Below are positions 47,574 to 58,387 of a DNA stretch of 64,000 nucleotides, one piece after another. The translations under genes were made by a program, and so were the position numbers. The stretch is from Vicia villosa. Taxonomy: Eukaryota; Streptophyta; Magnoliopsida; Fabales; Fabaceae. Position 1 is the stretch's first letter. The number at the start of each line of letters is the position of its first letter. The DNA lies in NCBI RefSeq assembly GCF_029867415.1, contig NC_081183.1, positions 194,215,563-194,279,562 on the forward strand, given 5' to 3'. The notes under the pieces are model-generated. The model was not told the origin of the DNA. It worked only from the letters and a program-made list of their open reading frames with translations, and searched no databases.

Positions 47574-49187
47574 GGACTTCTCCCCGGCAGTGACTTCAAG
47601 AAGGCCATTAAAATCGAGAAGGTACACACTATGAACGCCCTCCTCCGCAAAGCAAAAGCATTCATCGATTTCGAGGAAGGTGAGGCAGCCGCGATCAAAG
47701 CTTCGAGGGGCAATGATGCTGCTCGCAGTTCGAACCTCGACGACTCAGGCTCGCGTCGAGGACATGATAAGAGGAGAGACGATAGGTCCCGTGACGCCAA
47801 AGAGCGCCGAGGACCGACAGGTCGGTTCAACGAATACACTCCCTTGAACGTCTCGCGCGAAAAAATCCTGGCCGACTGCCAAAACACCGAGTTCAAGAAC
47901 TCCAGCATCAGGCCCCCAAAGCCGAATCCCACCAGACCGGGGACCGACAAATCCAAATACTGCAAGTACCACAAGAGTCACGGGCACCTGACCGACGAAT
48001 GCATACATCTCAAAGATGCCATCGAGACCCTGATTAAAGAGGGCCGCCTGTCGAAGTACACAAAGAAGGGAGAACCTCCCCGAAGAGAAGCCCCTCGGAA
48101 CTCTGACGAGGGCAATTCACCAGACAGCCGACCGCTTCAAGTCGCGTTGTCCATAACTCGACCGGAAGACTTCATCCCTTCGGTCGGCGTGACGACTGCC
48201 TACAGCACCTGGGAACACTTCCCGACCGCAATGGTCATCTCCAACGGTGGTGACCCCGGCTCTCTCACCATCAGCTCAATAAAAAGAAAATTCGATGAGA
48301 TGATCAGCGCCAATTCGGATCTCTCCCCTACTCTGCGGAAGTTCAGAGGAAAATCAGATTCGATCACATTCTACTTGGAAGAGCTTCCCGGCGGAGCTCC
48401 GAACGCCACGATCCCCCTGCTCGTCCGAGCCAGAATGGCTAACTTCGACGTCCGTCGAGTCCTGGTCGACGAAGGCAGCTCGGTCGACATCATGTATTCT
48501 CACCTCTTCCGGACACTCCAGCTAGACGACTCACACCTCACTCCTTATGTGGGTTCTGATCTCCGAGGCTTCAACGGGGCTACCACCAAACCGTGGGGTT
48601 ACGTCGAACTGATCGTCACCTTCGGGGAAGGGGAAGCATCCAGGAAGGTCAAGACGAGATTCTTGGTTATCGACTGCAAGACTCTCTACAACTGCATCAT
48701 CGGACGCCCTACTCTGGTCGAGCTCACTGCCGTCCCTTCGACCGTGCACCTGAAGATGAAATTCTACACAAAGCGGGGACGAGTGGCCACTATCAACGCA
48801 GACATCGAAGCCGCTAGAAGGATCTTCGATTCCTCCGTAAAGGGGTTGCAACTGATCGCCCCTCCATCAGATTCCAACAAGAAGCCGAGGGCCGAAGACA
48901 AACATCATCCGGAAGATCAACACCCGCCAACAAACGTCAGCTCAGTCGACCTGGATGCTCGATTCACAGATGAAGAGCTGAAGAATGGCGAAGAGACAAG
49001 CCCAAAGGTGACTCACCCCGTCCGGCCCGTCCCAGACGGGGACTTCGACCTCATCCCGCTGGGCGACAACCCCGACAAAGCGGTAAAGATCGGCAAGGAC
49101 ATCCCATATCTACCGAGGAAGCAACTCGTAGCATGTCTCCAAGCCAACGCCGACTTGTTCGCTTGGAGCGCAGCAGAAATGCCCTGA
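47574..49187 (+). pseudogene. Tat Gag C-terminus and aspartic protease
   Basis: Same frame as the upstream Gag. It contains a basic region, a zinc-knuckle-like CKYHKSHGHLTDEC (CX2HX4-5HX4C pattern) near 47960, then the protease domain with MANFDVRRVLVDEGSSVDIM (about 48435-48495), the active-site loop being VDEGSS, and FLVIDCKTLYNCIIGRPTL further on. It ends in a TGA at 49185-49187 that interrupts AEMP...DPEVACHHL in the same frame. The protease would cut the Gag-Pol polyprotein. Confidence 0.85.
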
Positions 49188-50172
49188 CTCGACCCTGAGG
49201 TCGCCTGTCACCACCTCTCCATTGATCCAGTCGTGAAAGCAGTAGTTCAACGTAGGCGCCGGCAGTCTCCCGAGAAAGCGGAGGCTGCCGAGAAAGCTGT
49301 AAAAGACCTATTAGAGGCAAATTTTATTTCCGAGGCCAAGTATTCAACTTGGCTCTCAAATGTTGTACTTGTCAAAAAATCTAATGGAAAATGGAGAATG
49401 TGTGTTGATTATACCGATGTTAACCGGGCATGTCCCAAAGATGCTTATCCATTGCCTAATATTGATAGGCTGGTCGACAACTCGGTCGGCTATAAACTGT
49501 TATCATTTATGGATGCTTATTCAGGTTACAATCAAATCCCCATGGCAAGGTGCGACAAGCAGTGCACGGCATTCATGACCGAGTCGGGTAACTATTACTA
49601 CAACGTAATGCCCTTCGGACTCAAGAACGCTGGAGCCACATACCAGCGGATGATAAACAAGGTTTTCCGAGGAGAGATCGGCGACACCCTCGAGGTATAT
49701 ATGGACGACATGATCGTCAAATCTCGAGAAGACTCCGATCACACAACACATCTTGAACGGGTGTTCGAGCAGGCCAGATCCTGTAAGATGCGTTTCAACC
49801 CAGAGAAGTGCACCTTCGGAGTACGGGCGGGCAAGTTCCTCGGTTTCTATCTAACCGAGCGAGGAATAGAAGCCAGCCCCGATAAATGCCGAGCATTCTC
49901 AGAACTTCCTACCCCTAACAATAAAAAATCTATTCAAGTATTAAACGGAATGCTCACGGCACTATCCCGCTTCGTCGCAAAATCCGCCCAGCATGCCCTC
50001 CCATTTTTCAAGTTGCTCCGGAAGGAAGCGACCTTTGAATGGTCCGAGGAGTGCGAGCAAGCACTATCCCATCTCAAACAAGTGCTCTCCAAACCGCCCG
50101 TCCTCTCCCGACCAGATAGCAACGAGATTCTATATCTCTACCTGGCCGTCTCAAACGAGGCGGCCAGCGCGG
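49188..50172 (+). pseudogene. Tat reverse transcriptase and start of RNase H
   Basis: The frame continues with SIDPVVKAVVQRRRRQSPEK, then the RT fingers (VVLVKKSNGKWRMCVDYTDV), palm A (LLSFMDAYSGYNQIPMA), MPFGLKNAGATYQRMINKVF and the catalytic VYMDDMIVKS (YMDD near 49705). The thumb and the first strand of RNase H follow (ILYLYLAVSNEAASAV). The coding frame is broken exactly at the target duplication CGCGG of the inserted LTR and resumes at 54467. The RT core itself has no frameshift. Confidence 0.9.
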
Positions 50173-53100
50173 TGTCGCTACCGCGAAAATTAACAGAGTC
50201 GCCACTAACATATTTATCCTGAAAAGGAAGGGAATGCCAGCAAACCACAAAACAAAACAACGGTCTCACGACCAGAGAAAAAGGGTAAGGGAGTCGGTTA
50301 CGTGAGGGGAAGGTATTAGCACCCCTCACGCCCATCGTACTCGATGGTATCCACGCTAGTGTCTAAATCTATGGGTGTGTAAGCAAATCTACGCTAATCT
50401 GGACTAAAATGAATGCAAAATGTAGGGAAAAGAAAGTGTTATGCTCGCACGGGCCCTACCCCGCTGCCTACGTATCTGTTTTGCAGAATCAAAGCTACCG
50501 TAGTTCGACTAACTAGTTTTTGTTTGTTTTGTGTTTTTTAGGTGAACGAGTTACATTCACACTCCGCTGCTCGACCTTTGGAGACTTATGCTTGGGAATG
50601 GAGCGGAAATAACAAGCTCTTAAGAAAAGAAAATCAAAGAGTGTGGTTTGTGTTTTAAAGAATGCATGAGGAAAACTTAAGCTAAGGGGGGGAAAGCTTG
50701 CTACCTAATATTATCATTCAAAGGGTACAAATCTAACTAAACTAACAACCTACGAGAAAAGGGGGAAGCATACAATAATATCACACAAACGAGCATCCGC
50801 TTGTAAAGCAAACAAACCAACGGTACTGACCGAATGGTAGAAAAGCGGTCCCGCCATAGCCAAGGGGAGCAACTCGACCCAAGTCAACCAAGCATTAGAC
50901 CTCGCAAAAATGATCGGGCCATAGACAAGAGGGCGGACCCCTCTCAGCAACCAAGTCGTCACGGATCGTAAAGGAAAACGGTGCGTGCGTACACCGAGCA
51001 TCAACGTCGAGCGACGCGAGCTATAGGAAAGGCGGGGGTCCGGCTACATGAACCCTTTTCCTGACATACTCGATAACAAGATCTTGTGCAGGTTCAGAAG
51101 CGAGCGACGCGTAGCATGCGCTTATTGAACTGACTCTATGAGACTAGGCGGGGGTTAATTGCTAACCCTTTCCGCATGCCTTCCATGAGGACTTAACGGA
51201 GTGCCATATAGGACTTATTACACCGTGACTCCCTGCCGCAAAGCACAAATGTAAACACACCAACAAAAACAGAGCCTCTTTCGAGGACTTGGCCAGATGC
51301 ATGTCTAGGTCCTACTTCTCATGTTAAAGGATGATGCGAGAAAGCGGTAAAAGGGACAAGGAGACAATACCGAACGGATAGCAAATCCGCAATGAGCTAG
51401 CAAGCGTAAGCAGAGAAGTCCAAAAATACTTCGCGTAAGCTAGCATCAAGCAAAGCAAGTCAGAAAGCGTCGTCGTGAAAATAGATCACGAGCGACATGT
51501 GGCACGCGTCGAGCATAACCACACGAGCAACCTGCAAGAGAACACAAGCCAGACAATGCAGGAATATACATCTCAATGAATGAGAGATCAGATGAATCTC
51601 GTCGGGAGGAAGTTCGTATCCCAAAAATAAAGTGGAACACGACTCAAATCAATCGCACTGGAAGCGAATTTGTGTCCCACAAATAAAGTGGAACACGAAG
51701 CAACTCGAATCGCAAATCGAAGGCTCTCTCGAAGTATCTCGCACATCTCAACAACCAGATCAGTAATAACAAGGAAGCATGCACCGACCATAGAAAATAA
51801 GAGAAATTAAATTCTAATTAAATTCTAAAATAAAATCTAACAAGATTAAATGGTTTGTATGGTATTTCAACTAAAACTAAAATAGAACTATGTAAGAAAA
51901 CAATTAAAGTCTAACAAGCAAAATATTACATGTTTTTGGTTATTTTTTATCAATGCGAGAAAGCTAATCAAACGTCATATTTTTTTATAGCATTTTATCA
52001 AAGAATTAAAACTAAGCTATGTAACAAAACAAATAAATTCTAACAAGCAAAATATTATATGTTTTTTGTTTTTTTTATCATACAAAAAATCTAACAAAAG
52101 ATAGTAGATTCATGGCAATTTATTACCTAAAAGAAATAATGAAAACTGTGAAATGCAAAGCTAAATCAATTAGGAAACAAAGGGGACCAAGGGGTTTATT
52201 GTGCAATTGGAGTGTGCAGACAGCAAGTTCAGCGCAAGGCCTGGGGATTGAGGCCCAAAGAATCATTGTTTTTGTAAAATAGTTTTTTTCTACACAGAAA
52301 TTGGGCTTTATGGGGGTGTGGATAGCAAATTCGTTCTCAGCCCAAGGGACATGGTCCACCTCTAGATTATTGATTCTCTTCATCAGCTTTTAATTCAATT
52401 AATCACAATAATCCACATTAATCCAATTAATCCAGTCTTTATTTCAATTAATCTAACTAATATCCATTTACTTGAAATAAACCACTAATTCAATTAAGCA
52501 AATTAGACAGAAAGAGGAATTAGGGTTAAAGTTTGGGACTAACTTTCTCACGTGAAAACTCAGAACATCTCCTCCTCATGATGGCACGACGGCGGCGCAA
52601 CGTCGGAATTGGCTTCTCCTCCGAGCGAAATTCTCCCTCTCCGCCTCTTCCTTTGATCTCTCCGTCTCTCCTCTCCGACGAATCTCTCTCGATCTCGTTT
52701 TCCTTATCTATCACGACGGCGCGAAGGCGACTCCGATCTCACTTCTTCCACTCGTCGGAGCTCGACCACAGCACCGCTACACCTCGTCTTTGATTCGACT
52801 CTCGTTGTCTTTGTTCCATTGAAGCTGATGCGAAGGTGTTGTTGTTGTTGCGTATTGTGCGACGATGAAGATTGATGATTGTCAAGGTTGAAGAGTTTTG
52901 ATTATGGAGTGTGAAGTTTGCGATGATGATGATTGAAGTTTGCGATGCCGTGGTGAAGAGTTGAGATTGAATCGATGATGATTATTGTTGTGAGAGAAGG
53001 TTCTGAAGAGGATTGATGGTTGAAAATCGATGATGGAGTTGGAGATTGAGAATCGGTGATAATGACATTGACGATTAATGTTGAAGCACGTTGAAGATAT

Positions 53101-54466
53101 TGTGGAGAGGTACGATTTGTTGCAGAAGCGTGAACGAGGATGAACTGGTGATTGAAGAGTTCAGTTGAGAGAAAGATGAAGATTCCAGAAAAGTTTGTTA
53201 GGTTCAGTTATCAATCTTTTTCTCATTTTTCTGTTATCGTTTTCTTTTTCTGTTACAGGTTTTGTTGAGAGAAAAAGATGAAGAGTGATTGGAGAAGGTT
53301 GAAGAATCGAGGTAGTATGAAGATTGAAGGTTTTATGTAAAGCTTTTTCCTATTGCTGGTGTATGAATCGCAGTGAGAGTGTGAAGAGAAGGTTGAAGAA
53401 TGGTGAAGGATGAAGAATCTGTGAATGGAGATTGGATCCGAATTCAAGAATCTGGAGAAGGTGGAAACTGACGCGTGAAGATGATTGAAGATTCAGAGAC
53501 GATGAAGATTGGAGAATATATCTGTTACGTTTTCGGTTACATATCTTTTCTGAGCATTTTCTGTTCTTCTTTTTTCGATTCTGTTCTTCTTTTTTAGTTT
53601 TTCCTTTTTTCATTTTCTCTGTTGAAATTCTGTTATATCCATTTCTACTCTTGCCCTATGCTGAGCTTTGTATCGGTTTGTTATGCAGATTGGTTCGGTT
53701 TATTCTTGGCTTTTTTGCAGGCAGCACAAGGACCGGTTTATGAGGCTGGTGCGGTTAGACATATTGCACCGCTTTAGAGTGCTTGAAACCACTTGGTCCT
53801 CTCTGTGCATCTAAATTCCCATTCAACCCTGTAATTGTGCTTTTTGTAATATAATAGGAACTTAGATGAAATTATGGATATTGGGATTTGTAATGAATGA
53901 TGAACATGAATTTTGTAATGAAATTGGGATTGGATAAGGAATGATGTTTGGATGAACAAAGCTTGATTCTAATGGTGAATAAAAATTGCATATGTTTTCT
54001 TTTCAAAGTGACTTGAATTTTCTTTCCCACAAAATACATTTCCATTTGAGTTTTTAAGTTCGATGATCTAATTGTACCAACACTCATAATAGAAACAAAC
54101 CAATGAACAAAAGAACTTGAACATAACCTCTCTTCAATCAATTCAGTGAATCATCTAATCATGAAGCAAATGATAAGGGAGTGAACCATCCTCCAATTCA
54201 ACCCTAATTCACACGATGACGATGACTTGTGCTACCCGTAATATATCTTCAAACTCAAACGCCGAGCATACATGATATCCCCATAGACGTGTGCACATAA
54301 GAGTAGACAACTGGATTCATGATCCCAAAGGACACCTTGAAACATAGTCCTTAACTTGTAGCCCTATAGGAAACTCTTTAATATTTTTTTTGATTTTCGA
54401 ACGACGAAATAAATGCCATCCATAACTTATAGCACGGAGAAAGAGGGCAAATTTTGGGGTGCAACA
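50173..54466 (-). mobile_element. Ogre-type solo LTR, 4294 bp, inserted in RNase H
   Basis: The plus-strand ends TGTCGCTACC and GGGTGCAACA have TG...CA termini and the 5-bp target duplication CGCGG at 50168-50172 and 54467-54471. On the minus strand it starts TGTTGCACCCCAAAATTTGC, closely like the LTR at 57190-60496 (TGTCATACCCCAAAATTTGC). GAGTCGCCAC lies near the other end of both. No gag or pol lies within, so it is most simply a solo LTR; LTRs this long are known for Ogre elements. Hairpins at 50301-50347 are shared with the second LTR. The interior has duplicated AATAAAGTGGAACACGA words (51630 and 51680) and GAAGATTG-rich low complexity (52850-53500). Confidence 0.78.
50301..50347. other. 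Two adjacent hairpins in the Ogre-type solo LTR
   Basis: Stem 1 is CGTGAGGGG (50301-50309) with CCCCTCACG (50322-50330) around loop AAGGTATTAGCA. Stem 2 is CCATCG (50332-50337) with CGATGG (50342-50347) around TACT. The same arrangement with different paired bases is at 57335-57383. Confidence 0.8.
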
Positions 54467-55496
54467 CGCGGTCTTAATCCGAGAGGCGGAAGACGGACAG
54501 AAGCCAGTATACTTCACAAGCAAAGCCCTACAAGGGCCCGAGGTGCGATATCAACAGATAGAGAAAGTCGCACTGGCCCTAATAACAGCTGCCAGGAGGC
54601 TGAGGTACTACTTCCTCGCCCACACCATTGTCGTCCGGACAGACCAACCCATCAAACAACTTCTCAGCCGACCAGACATGGCCGGGAGAATGCTAAGATG
54701 GTCCCTCGAGCTATCCGAGTTCGACATACAGTACGAGGGTAGGAAAGCACTGAAAGCTCAGGCGCTCGCCGATTTCGTTGCCGAGATGACCTCAATTTCC
54801 AACTGCCCGACTCCCACCGAAAATAAATGGACCATCTATGTAGATGGCGCATCGAGCAACTCAGGAAGCGGAGCCGGCATTATCCTAGAAAACGACGGGG
54901 GGCTCATCATCGAAGTATCCCTGGTCTTGTCTTTCACCACGTCGAACAACCAGGCCGAATACGAGGCTCTCCTAGCAGGCATGCGTCTCGCCGAAGACAT
55001 AGGCGCTCGAGAGGTCATGATTTACACCGACTCCCAGCTCGTCGCATCCCAAGTCAGCGGCGATTACCAAGCCAAAAACGACACACTAGCCGAGTATCTC
55101 ACGCTCGTCAAAGAAAAAATGAAAAGATTCTCAAAGGCAGACGTCGCGCATATACCCCGGGAGCATAATTCACGAGCCGACATATTGTCCAAACTTGCGA
55201 GCACAAGAAAGAAAGGAGGAAACAAGTCGGTAATCCAGGAAATCCTGCCCAGGCCGAGCATAAGCAATAACGCGCAAGCTCTACAAGTATACGCTATCGG
55301 GGACGACCATTGCTGGATGACCCCGGTATATAACTTCCTCACGAAAGACGAGCTTCCCGCTGACGCGAAGGAAGCCTCGGCTATTAAGAGGCGAGCCTGC
55401 TCGTACACTATCATCGAAAATAAACTATACCGACGAGGCTTCTCCATTCCTCTCCTTAAATGCGTTGACGCCTCGCAAGCACTTGAGATACTCTAA
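54467..55496 (+). pseudogene. Tat RNase H (remainder) and archaeal-type RNase H
   Basis: The frame resumes with AVLIREAEDGQKPVYFTSKA, then RYQQIEKVALALITAARRLR and the end of the RT-linked RNase H (LADFVAEM). The second RNase H follows: WTIYVDGASSNSGSGAGIIL, NNQAEYEALLAGM, VMIYTDSQLVASQVSG and HIPREHNSRADILSKLAS supply the acidic catalytic residues D, E, D and D. This extra domain sets the element in the Tat lineage. The frame ends in TAA at 55494-55496, just before the integrase zinc-binding region. Confidence 0.9.
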
Positions 55497-56543
55497 GAAC
55501 TTCACGAAGGGATCAACGGCCAACATCTCGGCGATAGATCACTAGCGAGAAAAGCTCTCAGAGCCGGCTACTATTGGCCTACCATGCAGCAGGACGCCAA
55601 AGAACATGTCCGGAAGTGCGACAAATGTCAGCATCACGCCGACATGCATCTAGCTCCCCCGAGCGAGCTTAAATCTCTCTCCTCGCCTTAGCCTTTCTCC
55701 ACCTGGGGAATGGACCTCCTCGGACCTTTCCCGGTCGGGTCGTACCAGAATAAATACCTAGTGGTCGCTGTGGATTACCTTACGAAATGGATAGAAGTCG
55801 AAGCGCTCGCCAAGATCACGTCTCAAAACGTGCTCCGTTTCTACAAACGAAACATACTCGCTCGGTTCGGGGTACCACAGGCTATAGTCACCGACAATGG
55901 CACCCAATTCACTGACAGAAAGTTCCAAGAGTTTGTGGCCAAGCTCGGCACGAAACAACATTTCACCTCAGTCGAGCATCCTCAGACGAACGGGCAAGCC
56001 GAGACAGCCAATCGAGTCATCCTCCGGGGACTGAAGAGGAGACTCGACGAAGCTAAAAAGGCTTGGGTCGAAGAACTACATAGTGTACTTTGGGCTTACA
56101 GGACAACCCCCCATTCGAGCACGGGCGAGACTCCGTTTAGACTAACCTACGGCACCGAAGCCGTGATCCCCGTGGAAATCCAAGAACCTTCTCGGCGCAC
56201 CGAATCACCCCTCGAAGAAGAGCTCAATGACGAGGCTATGCGGGAAGAGCTCGATATGGTTGAGGAGATCCGAACAGGATCCTCCCTCCGAGAAGCAAAA
56301 TTAAAACAACAGATAGCCCTCCGCCACAACGCCAAAGTTATCAAGCGCGAATTCGAAGTCGGCGCCCTAGTGCTCTGCTGAAACATGAAAGACTCGCGCG
56401 AGGGCAAACTAGCCCCGAATTGGGAAAGCCCATACCGAGTTTACGATAAAACCGAGAATGGTGCCTATTACCTCGAGAATCTCCTCAGAGAAAAACTTGC
56501 TCGACCTTGGAACGCTGAAAAACTTAGACGTTATTACAGTTAG
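55497..56543 (+). pseudogene. Tat integrase
   Basis: Same frame. The zinc-binding HHCC region: ELHEGINGQHLGDRSLARKA, then YYWPTMQQDAKEHVRKCDKC. After a TAG at about 55690 (PFSTWGMDLLGPF follows, where tryptophan would be expected), the catalytic core has D in WGMDLLG, D in IVTDNGTQF and E in NGQAETANRVILRGLKRRL. C-terminal motifs are EELHSVLWAYRTTPHSSTGE and GKLAPNWESPYRV, ending LRRYYS at TAG 56541-56543. Another stop, TGA at 56379-56381, lies before NMKDSREGKL. Integrase would insert the cDNA into the genome; this copy is dead. Confidence 0.9.
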
Positions 56544-57189
56544 ACACAACCTAACGCCCCCGGACACCTCTATCGAACACAGGTGGTAACCGGGCATGGA
56601 CCCGCGTCATCGGTACGAACGCGAGTGCTCCACGACAGCAACGGACGGACCCCCCCCCCCCCACAGAATGGAAGGACCGACTACACGGCGGATTCTACAC
56701 CTAGACCCTCCGTGGAAGTACCTGTACGGCAGAACCCCAGCTCGCGATGGGATCGTTCACGCCGCGAGCACTTGGCCTCAACCGCGGTCTCGTGCTCGCT
56801 ATCAGCACACACCTGCTCTGCGCACCCGGCCCGTACACAACACGCCCGGGCAATCAACCTAGGGCGAGCATAACCAATAATTATCAATAATATTCTAAGT
56901 GTTGGGATCACTCACCGGAATATACGAGCATGCAACAATAAAATTTCGAACACACAATGCTAAATGGGCATGAGTAAACGAAATTATAAAACATCAACTG
57001 CCGACCAAATTGGTCGGCGATATCCAGATATTACAAAAAATGCCGGGCACGCAGGCCCCAAAATAATCCGGGCATAGCCCAACAAACATAAACTGGCACG
57101 CAAGCCGAAGAAGACAGGCACGCAGGCCCAAGACAAAACTACTTATTCTTCGCCGTCGGGAGATTCGGGCACCAGAACCCCATCCACAA
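56544..57189 (+). other. Tat element 3' untranslated region, truncated
   Basis: GC-rich sequence with a C14-type run (56651-56663) and repeated GGGCACGCAGGCCC-like words near 57040-57130. It stops at the LTR end at 57190. No polypurine tract or 3' LTR of the Tat element is seen. Confidence 0.5.
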
Positions 57190-57334
57190 TGTAATACGGT
57201 GAACTGACTTTTTATCGAAATGTACGGTTAAGCATGAGTCGCCACCGACTTTTATTTTATCCAAACAAATTCAGAAAGGCTAAAAGAAACAGAAAAAAAC
57301 CTTTTTAAAGAAATCTAAGTTCGGGGGGTAATTT

Positions 57335-57383
57335 ATGCAAAGGGAAGGTGTAAGGCACCCTTTGCATCCATGGTTTTCCATGG
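57335..57383. other. Two adjacent hairpins in the Ogre-type 3' LTR
   Basis: Stem 1 is ATGCAAAGGG (57335-57344) with CCCTTTGCAT (57358-57367) around loop AAGGTGTAAGGCA. Stem 2 is CCATGG (57368-57373) with CCATGG (57378-57383) around TTTT. The counterpart with compensating base changes is at 50301-50347. Confidence 0.8.
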
Positions 57384-58278
57384 GCTCTTAATTGCTTTGC
57401 TTGCTCGTTTTCAGAAAATGTAGATGGAAGAGGAAAAATGGACTTTAGCTCGTAAATGAGCGTAGCCAGCTTTTGAAGAATTTTGAGAAAGAATATAGAA
57501 AATAGAGCATGGCAAGGCAATTAGGGGCAATTACCTTAAACTCAGATGATAGGTCTCTTTTTAGCCTTTCAGAATGAAAGGGTCAATCCTTGCCATAAGT
57601 GGGCAGGAAGCCTTTCGTTTGGAGGTAGAAGGGTCATCGAATTATCGTTCGCCAAAAGACTAACCCATGCCATAGAGAGGCAGGTAGTCTAAGGGGAAGG
57701 ATCAGAATAGCCTTTCGTAGGCAACCAGAGGATACCTCAGCCTTTTTCGTAGGCAACTTCCGAGGGTCGAGGTCATGTTAGTGTATCGAAGGCAGCATCA
57801 TTAGGGACCATGACCTTTAATCGAGGCAACATGGCTGAGGTATCCTCGTATTCGAGGGACTGGCTATTCTGCAAAAAATACACAAGGCAAAGGCAACAGG
57901 CAACAGGCAACAAGGCAACAGAGAGGTTACCCAAAAGTGTGCGTGTGTGCATCAATCACGTGGTTAATTCATTATATTATCTTATAATTAGTTACCCTAA
58001 TTCAGTTCAAGACTTGCACTCCCTAAGATTACTAACCACAACAATTAATATTAACAGTAATAATAGCAATATGGGGAAGGGGAAAAAGAAACCAGCGGAT
58101 TCATAATAGGTTTGACACAGGTAATAATTAAAAGAGATTAGAGTTTTAGCGTTACCGACTATTTGAGCTTTGGCGGTTGGCAAACCCTGAAGATTGGAAA
58201 ATGAAGAGTAAACAGAAAAAATGGGTGAGTGCATTATTGGTTCGGAGGAAAACGAAATTAACAGGATAAAGAAATTAA

Positions 58279-58387
<109 letters not shown>

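Larger units (their letters stand above)
46252..57189 (+). mobile_element. Tat-lineage Ty3/gypsy retrotransposon, degenerate and split
   Basis: A GC-rich, plus-strand gypsy element with the order Gag, protease, RT, RNase H, archaeal-type RNase H, integrase. The second RNase H before integrase is diagnostic of the Tat lineage (Ogre, Retand and relatives). All parts share one reading frame on either side of the inserted LTR, apart from five internal stops. A TGTTCTGGACTGGGCC start at 46252 may be an LTR end, but no long terminal repeats can be defined. The 3' end is cut off by the Ogre-type LTR at 57190. Splitting insertion: 50173-54466. Confidence 0.85.

Noticed and set aside
47112..48008. Minus-strand open frames opposite gag and protease
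   Set aside because: Shadows in GC-rich coding sequence; the plus strand carries the recognisable Tat domains.
52533..52793. Arginine/serine-rich 86-codon frame in the solo LTR
   Set aside because: Low-complexity CT-rich leader-like sequence within the LTR, with an overlapping open frame on the other strand and no homologue recognised.
50173..54466. Plus-strand element with a polypurine tract at GAGGGCAAATTTTGGGG
   Set aside because: Reading the opposite strand gives a standard LTR start (TGTTGCACCCC), and the Gag fragment near the second copy is also on the minus strand, so minus orientation explains more.
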